Position numbers and translations under genes: made by a program | Part shown: piece after piece, positions 25,601-37,600 of the stretch | Layout: every line of letters begins with the position of its first letter | How positions within the stretch are numbered: position 1 is the first letter of the stretch | Assembly: GCA_914767715.1 (NCBI GenBank) | Contig: OU612074.1 | Coordinates: forward strand, 23,298,062 to 23,362,061 | Length of the DNA stretch: 64,000 nucleotides | Reading direction: 5' to 3' | From: Membranipora membranacea | Taxonomy: Eukaryota > Bryozoa > Gymnolaemata > Cheilostomatida > Membraniporidae | The notes under the pieces: model-generated | Told to the model about the DNA's origin: nothing | What the model saw: only the letters and a program-made list of their open reading frames with translations | Databases searched by the model: none

Positions 25601-28600
25601 GGCGCTATCATTGTTCTACCACCCACAATGATCATCACATTCTTCTTCAAGAGAAGCAGACCTTTTGTACCTCCAGGCAGAAAGAAGAAAATTCGACAGC
25701 AAAGAGAATCTACAACCCCTGTCCCTTTCAGTAAAGGTAAGTAGTCACTTACTGATAGCATGACTCTCATTGGCATATTCAGCGTATTAGAATACTTGTC
25801 GGCAACAATCTTCTACCATTACGGCTTGGATTACATTGAGGATGGCCTTTTGTAAAAACGTCATTGTGGCAGCGGTTGCTACCACAAGCCAAATAGCTAG
25901 ATTCCATTTATCCTTGCCCAAACATTACATATAGATTCGTTAATGCTATGATAACTTAAGCTCTAAGTCTGGTCTTGTTTGCTGTGTATGAGCTCCATAT
26001 GCTTTCTTGTGGTTTAAGCACGCTTGTGGCTCAGTGACAACGTTGGATTGCTATCATTCAGCCAAACAAGGCTATGATAATGTGCCTTATTGTATAACAA
26101 GAACAGCAATCACACAATTGGAGCCTTTTTTGTTACTTATTACACAGATGTAGACCAGCTTGACCAATTAGAGGAGGGAATGATGACCTACGACTCTGAT
26201 CCTAGTAACCCATCACCGCTAGACACTGCACATGCAGATGAGGATCATGTCCTGGTTCGGAATTTCAGCAAGAAGAATCCCCCTGTGCAGGACCTTAAGA
26301 TTCTCAGTGTCTCAGACCCGGAGATGAGGAAAAACAGTGAGATGCCTCCACCTCCTCCATATAAAAACAGAGAGAAGAACTATATGACTGAGGAAGGTGA
26401 GTCTAAATCCTTCTTCAGCTACTCAATTTAGAAACCAGTCACGGGACACGGCATTATAAACATTCAACAAAATCATTTCTTTGAGAGAACATTAAACTGT
26501 TCTGCTGTGTCAAGGGCTGACCTTGGGTCGTGGTCAAATTTGGAATCAGCTTATTCATTAAATTTATTATATTCATAGTTTAAGACACGCTCTACCAACT
26601 GTTTTACTATTTAGTATTCTGTCCAAATCTCCATTGCGGTAGAATATTTTCCTAATTACAATGCATCTCAACGACTCTTTCTTGGCAGAAATTCCTTTAT
26701 GACATGTATGTTTAATCTTTCAGAACTAAGAGCTCTGGAAAAGAAGAACAATGCTTCTTTCACTCTGCCCTGGTGGGGAGTTGTGTTTGGTTACATTCTC
26801 TGTGGAATTTGTATAGCTAATGGTGTATGGTGGCCTTATCTATATAGTATACAGTGGGGGAAAGATCTCTCACTAGAATGGTTGGCCTCTCTGGTCTTCA
26901 GTATTTTCCAGTCTATCATTGTTCTACAACCCATAAAGGTGAACTTTCAATGGCCCAATAATTGTTTACCAAGTCGCTTGTTAAAATAGTTACAGTATAC
27001 AGCTATTGTTATAAAATATGCAGTTCTAATTTCCAGACCACAACCAGTGGTGTGTATGAAGAAGCTTGTCGATGTATAGGGTACATCGTGCCCTGGAAAT
27101 TGGAACTCATGAATAATATACAGGTTTGATAAACTGTGATGCTTGACCGGACCCAACAGTAAGAAAATAAATAACAGAACAAGATAGTTTGTTTGTGAAA
27201 TCAATTAGGTTTTATGTTGCCACAGGAACTTATTCGTTCCTTCATTACAGGTGATCATTGTGGCCGTACTCATGTCATTCCTGCTCCAAGTCACTCTGGC
27301 TGAGCCTGAAGATCTCTCAATGATAAACACAGTATCAGACTTACACGGACAAGTCAAGCCAGTGGAGGCGAGAGAACCTCCTATAAGACCTCAGAAAGTC
27401 CCCAGGCCCAAACCGATCGTCGTTCAGTCTGAAGCAAAGCTGTACAAAAAGTTGTTTGATAAGCTGAAAGGAGTTCTGGCTCATATCATGTACCTGAGTG
27501 AGTTTAGTCACTGTTTCATCTTAATATCAGAGTGTTTGTGGGTGCTGTAAAATTTCTAATCTTCCTCTGTTGATGCTGTGTTTCCCATGTGTGGCAACCT
27601 TTTCTACTGTAGAATATAAACATCTAATGAGCTATGATCGATATATGGCTTGTTTTGTGTGCTAGAAATTTAGGTACTAAATAACACAGCAATGCTGATT
27701 TTTTACCACAATTTAATTCCCATTCTTCAATACATCTGATTTTTATTTATTATTTTTAGTCTTGTTGCTTCTTGTGGTGAGTCACAACACAAGTACAAAC
27801 TTCTACAGACAGAACAAGACCATCAAAGATACTCTCGAACTCCACGACATGGGAGTAAGTAATAATCAAAAGCATTCCACTCTAATGTTTGTTGAGCATT
27901 TGCCCAGCTTATCATTGAGGTATATCACCACATTTACATCTTTTGCACATTTACTATTGTTTCCTCTGCAGTTCTTTTTCATTGTAAGCCAAACAATGCC
28001 CAGGTAACGTGACTTAGTGCCATTTACACAATGAACGCTGTCACATGATTCAAAAGGTACAAGAGAATATTTAAAGGCCGAAATCTCTTTCAATGTTAAC
28101 TCAGAATTCATGTGTACTGTATTGCCGATTACGGAATATTAGCATAACCATAACTTAATTAATTGTGGGAACATTTAATATAATTTGTTTCCAATGATCA
28201 AAGTATAATCCAGCCATTTTAGTAACTGTAATGTTCTATAATTGCCTGAATGTATTGATTATAAATTAGTGTGGACCAGCAGACCCAGAATGCAGACAAC
28301 AGGTAACAATTATGTTGTTGATGATCCCATTTAGTTAACCATACATGTAATAGATATGAACATAGCATGTCAACAACCATGAAGCAATGTACTTTTATAT
28401 TTGATTACATACTTGAGTATTTTGCGCAAAGAGACCCTTGTTATCCATTGACATTAACTTACCGATTAACCTTGATATGCAGTGTGGTGCAGTGTAAATT
28501 GTGCAATGAGCATTGCTACTGTAACCTAACAAAATTCACACATGTTCTAACCCAACTTACAAAGCTTGCCCAGACATGAGGAAAATGGCCAAACTGTATC

Positions 28601-31600
28601 TGATCAATTTACTTGCTTTTCACTCTGAGCCCAATTTCATTCAGAGAGACTGATTAGCTGACAATAAATAATTTACAATATGGCTTTTAACTGATATTGT
28701 GTTTTGCTAAAGAGAAGAGACAATTTCAAGGATAGATCGGTAAGGGAAGGAATGTAGTGTAATACCTAGTACCATAGTTGTGTTGTTTAGTCTACCCTCT
28801 TTTCTCTTAGAAAACAATGATCGCTATGTTTCTAAAAATTTCTAAAAACAATTACTATGAAGCCCTGATGTCTAATGATTGCTTTTCCAACACCATTTAG
28901 CGGAATATACGAAGTGACAACGTTGGGAATTGAGTGTAAACAATATACTAAAATGCGCTTTATTCAGCTAACAGTGCCTTTTTGACATGATTAAAAAAAC
29001 TGTTCTAGATCCTTAAGATTCTCACAATCAACTCATTTTCTGTTCAATTTGTTGAATTTGTTAGCGACGACTAACTCAACATAAATGTGTTGTGGAAGCA
29101 GAAAATATAGCCGCTATTTTAGTTAATATCCTACCTTCTGTTAGGTTGAGAATCAACAGAAGCATCACATACTTGAAAATATGTCATAAATTTCCAGCTC
29201 TAAACTATGAGAGCTGGATAGTTACTCTCTTCTGCAATATAATTTTTTTTAAAGTCTTTTTTCTCAGTAAACGAATAACACATCAACGTTATAACGAGAG
29301 ATGAAGTTTCATCCAGGATAAACCTTAAACATGTCTCTCTTTTTACAGTTTAGTAGAGTGGAAGATATATGGCCATGGATGAGAGAGACGTTATTCCCTG
29401 TTGTATATCCGAGTCATCATTACAATGGAGATAGTATGAGTGCATATGATCGTCAGTTCATGTATAACATTGACGCCATGAGAATGGGACCAGTCAGAAT
29501 GAAGCAAAACAGGGAGGTCGAAGGTTAGTGTCGCAAAAAAGTGTGTCTATTGAATAATGGATGTCTGTGTCTGTCTTTTTCTTATTCTTCTAGTTGAGCG
29601 AAAATGTATCACAAATCTTTTAAGAAAACACAACAGTCCTTTCCTGGGGTGAGATTGGCTCTTGTTAGAAGCAAGCAGTCAAAATTCCCTCAGCTAGATA
29701 TGGTCTCATGCAAATTCAAATTAATTTGCAGATTGGTCGTCATTACCCAATCATGTTAGAGATAACAAACTGTATCTACAACGATATGTTTATTTTGTCA
29801 GTACAAAAACTTATATAAATTCTTTTCTGACACACAGTTGACTGTGATGAGTACCAGAAGTATGAGTCATCAAAGCTGTTCAAGGTTTACAACTGTAAGT
29901 TTGAAGAAGAAGAAAGGAACTGGAACGCAAGTAAGTTAATGAACTGTCAGATGTCGTTTCAAGGTCTTAAAATAAGTTAAATCACCAAAGACCTAACTGA
30001 ATAAATGAACAAGAAATCATTCTATGGACCACCACTCCAAACGGTGGCAAAGACATAATCATGCGGTAATCACAGGCAAAAAAGGTCTATATGTATTTTT
30101 TTCAAAATTTCCTTTTCTTTGTTATTCAAATTAAGCTATTTTTTGGCTTTCTAACGCTATCAAAAACTCTCTGAAACTCCTACCAGAAATTGGAAAAAAA
30201 CCTGTTTGAAATTTCTTTTGTCTACAAATAGCCTGAAAGCTTTGAGCAAAAAAGGTCTATAAGTTTTTTTTTTCTCAATGACAATGAAAGCCATGCTCAA
30301 TTGACCGTGAATGCATTCATTTGAACAATGCAATTACGATTCTAATGACTGCGCTTGCTTGACAATTGATGCTGATAGACCGTTTTTGCCCGAAGAAATA
30401 GCCAAATCTGAATTTTGTTGCGATATCTTTTGAACCGCTTGTTTGATCATTAATTAATTAACGCCAAATGAATCGTCTTAATTTTTCACATATAAAAGTA
30501 TATTTGCAATAATTTTAATGTTAATAAGAAAATTAGAAATTTGGAAAACGTGTTTTACCAGGAATATTTTAATCCCCAGATAGCCCGTTTTTGCCTGTGA
30601 CGACCGTAAAGTTGCTGTAAGTTGAAGGCTGTAAGTGAAGGCTGTAAGTTGCTACAGTAAGTGATTTCTTATCCCTCTTTGTGAAACAATAATTGAAAAA
30701 CAACGGTCAAACTTCAAAAGCCATTCATTCAAACATTCAGAAATTAAAGTTGTCTTTTATCTCTCCTTCTCAGAGTGGAATGGTACTTATGTTGATGGTG
30801 TTACGTTACCGCCGTACATACATGAAGTGATCAAAGGAGCTCGCTATCAGGCTAACATTGACTCATACAGTATCAGTGGTTACACGTAAGTAACAGTGTC
30901 GATCATGCTCTCAACTGATTGGCTTTGGTATTGGTTTGAAAGAAGTAAAGAGAAGAGTTGTCCGAAGGCACTAACATTTCCACCATTCTTATATATCTCA
31001 TTATAAACAGCTCACCCTCTAAGCGACTTGAGAAAAGAACCAGATCGCTAAATGGAGCCAATTCACTCTGAAACCGACCAGATTCTGAGGTTGGTTGGAA
31101 TTTAGTTTGATCCCCCTCCCTCCAATACTTGCCCATCCCCTCCAGCCAAACAGTCCCTGCCTTAGTTGTAATCTTACATCTCTATTACTGCAGGGTGACT
31201 ATGTTTGATTCTAACTGGGATCTGGTCTGTGATCTTCTAGAAGAAGAAATATGGATAGACAAACAGACCAGGGCCATATTTATAGAGTTTGTTGTGGCAA
31301 ATATGAATGTGAACGTATTCACGCAAATCAAAATCGTTTTGGAGACTCCCATCTATGGAGGTTAGTTCCAATTACATATTTTGAATGAAGACTACTAGTC
31401 CATTATTCGGTCTGACAATGCTTCTCAGCAATATCATGAAATTTAGTTGGATACACCTGCACCTTGCTGACAGCGGTTGCTGATCAGTCTTTTTGTAGTG
31501 TGATTGATTGTATTACATTTATCCTAACAGCTTCATCAGGTTTTCCTCAACATCATAAGGGTTTTCTTCACAGCATATATCTCCAGCTTTTCTGGACATA

Positions 31601-34600
31601 ATCATCCATGCGAAAAGATTACATACTGCTTACAGTTTAGATTGTAGTGTACATCGAGAAGCGCTGAAACTTGCCGAGATCTAATTAAGTTTTTATTTTT
31701 GCCAGGTGTATTTGCGTCTTGGGATGTGAACAGTTTCAGACCGTACCCTTATGTAGACTGGGTAGACTTTCTCTTCCTCATCATACAGTGTATCTGGTTT
31801 CTGGTCCTTTGTTATATTCTCTTCAAAGAAGTTCGAGGTATGTACTTACCTTGATCTAGATTAGACCATCGTGTAATTGTCTCTATTTGATAGGGACAAC
31901 CGCTCTAAGTTGTGGAATCGGAACATTTTGTTCCCCCTTCTCCACTCAATTTTTTTACCATATCATTGAACAGAGCACACATTAGTTACACTTCAGGGCT
32001 GACCATTTCAAAGTTATATGACTATTTCAGATAATCAATCAGTCTCAAATCAAACGGAAGTTGTCTTCCTTTTGGAAAAATGTATGTCAACCACTCACAA
32101 TCTGTCACCCTAGTATAGGTGCTTTCGTTTGATTCACAAAACCAGATATTATTGTGAGTTACCTTCAGGGGTATTTGTTTTTGCAAAGATTTAATTTAAA
32201 CAAACTGCCCAGTAGTGATGGCAAAGTCTCGGTTCCGGTCTCGTGAGACTTGTCCCCTTGAGACGATGTCTCGTCGAGACAGACACTCTTGATAAATGCA
32301 AGACTTGTTCATCATACACACTGTTTTTGCCACGGTTTTTGGGTTTTTTTTAAACCCAAAAATCAAAAACCATGGCCGATGCCAAAAAAGTGGCAGTTTT
32401 CAATTTTATCGGCATTGATATATGTCTCGGTCTCGACTCGAATTTTGTTGCTGTCTCGGTCTCGTCTTGTCTCTCCAAAATCTGGCAATTTGCCATCACT
32501 ACTGCCCAGCCAATTTCGCAATAAGATTATAATATTTATACATTGTTTGGCATCTTAATTACAGCTCTCATCAAAGAGGGAGCAAAGAAGTATTTCACCG
32601 ATCCCTGGCATATCGTCGAATCTGGGAATGTTATTCTGGCCTTTGCGTCATGTGTATTCTTCGGTATGAGATCTTATGAAGTCGTGAAGACTGTGGAGTT
32701 TATGAAGAATAATAAGTGTAAGTATATGGAAGTGAGAAAGCAGCTTGTCAAAAATATTCAAGTGAGGATCATTACATAGACAAGGCAACTACTTTCGTAG
32801 TAATCCTCCATTTTCCTTTAATTCAAAAGTCTTTCCCTCCTACCTACTTGCCTATCCATCATCCAAACTTACAGAGAAAACCCTGATTTTGGATAGGTAC
32901 ATAGGTGCTCCTTTTCAAAATCAATCTGTGATTATCCATCTTCTAGAATCTTAATCATATTACCTTCATAGAACCAAAATCTATTTGCAAATTGAATGAC
33001 TGAAAAAGTAATTGACGAAATTGTCTGTGCAGATGAGTATGTAGACTTTGATCCTGTGATGAGGTGGGACACTGCTTACTCTCTAACAATAGCCTTAGTT
33101 CTATTCATCGCGGTCATACAGCTGTTCCAGCCTATGGACTTTAGTCAACAGCTCACCGCCCTCAAGGTAAAGTATTGGGATCTCATGTTATTCAGTCCAC
33201 CTCATAATGTAATAGTAACATATGTCAATGTTGCTGATCTAAGACACCATGATTGAGATTAGCTAGAGTTTGCACAGGATATAGTAGTGCATCCAATGAA
33301 CTAAAGTTTAGTTCATTGGTGCATCCTACATCACGAGCTTGAAAATGAATGATAAAGCTTGATGAAGAAACACTACAATTATATGTAATACATAAGTAAT
33401 AGCTTCTTTTGTAAGGAGAGTACAGATAATTTTTAGAGTTTGTTTGAACGGGAACTACGGTATTGAATTGCTTCTGGTAAATCATTCATCAATTTGTATT
33501 AACTATAGCATTATCACGATGCTAAATATCCAACATTTCTTTCACTGATGACGATCCCTATCATACAGATTACCACATAAGAAAATAGTTATAGAAACAG
33601 GAACAAGTTTTTGTCAAGAAATATTATTATTGAGTTTCTTTTGATAAACTGTTCACCATCACATTGACTATAAAGCTATACTTATTTTATTTTCACAGAT
33701 GACGTTCCCTATAATCGGCCCGAGTGTAGCCTGGTACTCTATGACCTTTGTCCTCATCCTCTTACTCTACAGTCATGTCATGACCATCTCATTCGGAGAT
33801 CAGTTCGGAGCTTTCGTAGAATTCTTCCGATCTTTCTACTACCTCTTTGGCATGCTTCTCGGTAGGCGGCCCAATCACATTAAAAGTTGTTTCTATTCTA
33901 GTTTTGTATCTGTCGCATGGTTTTAAAAGTATCTAAACATAAATCTATATACAAAGGAATGGATGGAAACTGCCTCTCAAACCAGGAAATCTCCACCAGT
34001 CCAAATTATGTAAATTGTGGTTTTAAACAAATACACAAGAAGGCTATTCACAGTGAATAAAATACTTCAGTCAACGTGATCTTGCTCTAGCTGTGATGCT
34101 GATGCTAACCACCCATTGATTTCTCTCCTCTATAGCTTAGAGATTATTTTATCTTTAGGTATCCTGAAGTTTACTGATATAATTGAGACTGACACCTGGA
34201 TTCTCAGAGTTATGTTCTCAGTTTATATGATAGCCGGTAACTTCATCCTTCTCAATCTCTTTATATCTGTGATCAACGAAGGTCTGGCCTATATGAACGA
34301 GAATCCGGAAGAAGCGGAGTTTGATGTGGAGTTGTCCGACTACCTAAAGGTTAGAATTGGTTCTTTCTGTTTAAGAATTTTTTTCAGCTTTAACTAGCTC
34401 TGATTGGTTGATTGATTTCACTCTACCCAGACAATCACAGCCAACACATTGGCTGAACATTGATCAATTCTCTAATCAATATTTATTGTATTAAAACAGA
34501 TTCCTGATAAACATCTTTCTCATATGCCTTGTACAGAGAGACATCGACCTCTGTGTGTCTTTTAACTCTGCTATAAAGTTAGCTGTCTTATTGTAGATGA

Positions 34601-37600
34601 AGCTGGAAGGCTGGTGGTTATCGCTGACCGGAACTGCTAACAAGGAGAAGAAGGACCTTGCAAAGGTGAGACGAGGCGGACCATGGAACAGAGAACTGGA
34701 GCTGTATTATGGGCTGCTCGAGGAGAAGGAGATCACGCCTATAGAAGACAAGCAGGCTCTACAACATCAATCTGATGTGGATGATAAATCCAACACAGTA
34801 AGCTCACTAAAGTATGGTTGTCAACCTGTACCCAGTGAGTTGTCTGTAAGGTCGGGAAGAGACCCAATGCCAGTTCACTACAAGATCCTGTTGAGATAAT
34901 AGTGAATTCTAAATTATTTTCACATTCACTTTATATCAATAGTTACTTTCAGGAAGTACCAAATGACCAATCACCACCCAATTATCTTATATAAAGGGAA
35001 TGGGAAGAAAAAGGCGGTAGTTTATTTCGAACAGCATCCATTAAAATATCATATGGAGATTCTCAGTCTTGTCCCCATGAGAAACCATCAATTACACTGA
35101 AAATTTAATATGAAAATTGACATCAACCCACCTGGACTCTTCCATCCGTTTAGCTGAATTGGTATCAATATATTCATTCATTATATAATATATTATATAA
35201 TATATTATATAGTAAATGAATATAATAAAGACTAGACTGTTTTGAGAATCTCCCTATGATATTTTAATGTAACTATGCTGTTCGAATACATATTATATTC
35301 ATCATTATATTTTGATAGGCAGTAGAGTGGTTTGATCTGGTGGCTAAGAGCAAGCTGTCAGAAAAAGAGAAAGCTGGAATACCCATCTGTAAGACCCACC
35401 CCAGGAACGAGCACACCGCCAGACTAGCAATCAAAACTATTATATGGGACATGATCCTGAGCAATGATAAAGCCTTGGCATTCATGAGGAAACAGCCTAG
35501 ACCGAAACCTGTACCAAAAATAAAAGCTCCAGTAAGTTTTATTGTAGAGATTATAGTTTGCTGCTTTCTGCATCATTCTTCACCGATCTCATGATATAGT
35601 TTATTTCACATTAGTTATTACAGCAATAAGTATACTTTTCATTTTTATTGCACTTTGAGAACCTAGCCTTTTCTCAGTGACCCAACTTTTGTTATGTAGG
35701 GCTGCTGAGACAAGGTTATTGAGAATAGTAACCACCCTTATAATTATGATTTCTAACACTTATATTTTAGGAGATATTAGTTCCCTTTGAATCACCAAGG
35801 TTCTATCCATCTCCTGCTGCGACTATTAGAGGCACACCGCTATCTCTGGTAATCTTAATGTTGTTGTTTTATGGTTTATCATGTGATTAGGATAGTTTTC
35901 CAGATACTGTCCCAGACTCAGACATTCATTGCTTGGATTGTGTCATTGTGTCACATTGACTGAGACGGCTATCTGGGAGGGCTATCTGGGACAATGTGCA
36001 CCAGCCACACTTGTCGTTTATGGATGATGAGTAGGATTCGTGACAAGATAATGCTAATGATATTAAGAGTCATTTTAATAAATTGACGACTTTTTGCCGG
36101 GTAAAAGGTAAGCACAGGGCAAGGAGCTATTTTGATGATGTAGGGCCAGAGATAGGTAGCTGATCATTATTTGGGGGTAATATAGAAGTTTGCACGGTAT
36201 GATACTTAGTCATGAGCCGTTAAAGGTGCTGGCTTTAATCAAAGCCTTTCTGTTTGGTTATGTGATACGCCATGTGTTTGTGTTATAAAGTTTAATTTAA
36301 TTTGATTAATGAGAGTTTCCCTGTCACTAATCCTCGCTTCTCTGATACTTAATGACAGTTTCTCTGTCACTAATCCTCTCTTCTCTGATACTTAATGACA
36401 GTTTCTCTGTCACTAATCCTCTCTTCTCTGATACTTAATGACAGTTTCTCTGTCACTAATCCTCGCTTATCTGATACTTTCAGGTTCAGGACATTGAGGA
36501 GGAGGAGTACCACTGCCTGAATGAGACGGGAGGTAGAATCGGACCTGAGGGAGGTCGAATAGAGGTCATGCCCGGTACATGGGTAGTGATAGATCCTAAG
36601 TCTCTGGATATTCCATCATTTGTAAAAGTACAGGTTGGTAACTATATAGAGTCTAACAATCAACAACAGCTCAAGTATTACCTTCTAGCAAACCACTTAT
36701 CTATCAGGTCTCTAGAGAGACTCTACTTTTCTTTGGAAAACCCTGAAGTGACAGCATAATCCATAAAAGCATACCAAGGTTTGATGGCTTAGATATGGTA
36801 ATGACAACTCAGATTTTCAAAAATTGTCACTTCTCTAGTCTTTTTTCATGATCAACACAGATGCTACACTGTATAATGTGTACATTCAGATGTTTAAGAG
36901 CACATTGTTCACTTTATTTTTAGGCATACTCAACTAATCTGTTTGCCAGTTACGTGATTCAGGTAGAAACGGAGCGACCATTTGCTAAGCCGTTCAAATG
37001 TTGTCTGCCTTTCAAAGACGGTAAAAAGCGAGATTATTGTAATGTGTTTGTTCAGAGGGATGATGGACCTTGGACTCTCACTTATAACAGGTAATTTCAT
37101 GACTTTCTTGGATGCAATACCAAACCATCACCCATCATGTGCAACCCGTGACACTCAAATTCAAATTATCATACGTGAATTCTTTAGACATTCAGCTCAT
37201 TCTATGCAATGATCAGGGGAGAATGTGCTCCCAATTTTTCAGATCCCAGGTCGATCTTTATGATGATGAGGAAAAATAAATGAGTGCTTCGGATTGTAAA
37301 TCTATTTGAAGACCGCCATTGAGACAAAATGCAATGCAATATATGCTAAGCTTGAGTGGGAGTTGTCTAGTCTTCATCAAAGCGGAAGCAACTCCTACCA
37401 TTATTCTGCACATGAGCAACAAGATTGTACTATTAAATATAGTCAAATTTATAATTATGTGATAAACTTTGATTTTTCACGACTTTGATTACCAATTTAC
37501 TCATTACAGTGTAACCTGCTTTTCTGAGAGCCTGAGATGTATGTGTCATCCCAAATATAAGGAGACTAAATATAGAATAGCTGCTAAGGCAACACCACGC

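Noticed and set aside
26020-26090. tRNA-like A box (GTGGCTCAGTGACAACG)
   Set aside because: No B box follows at the right distance.
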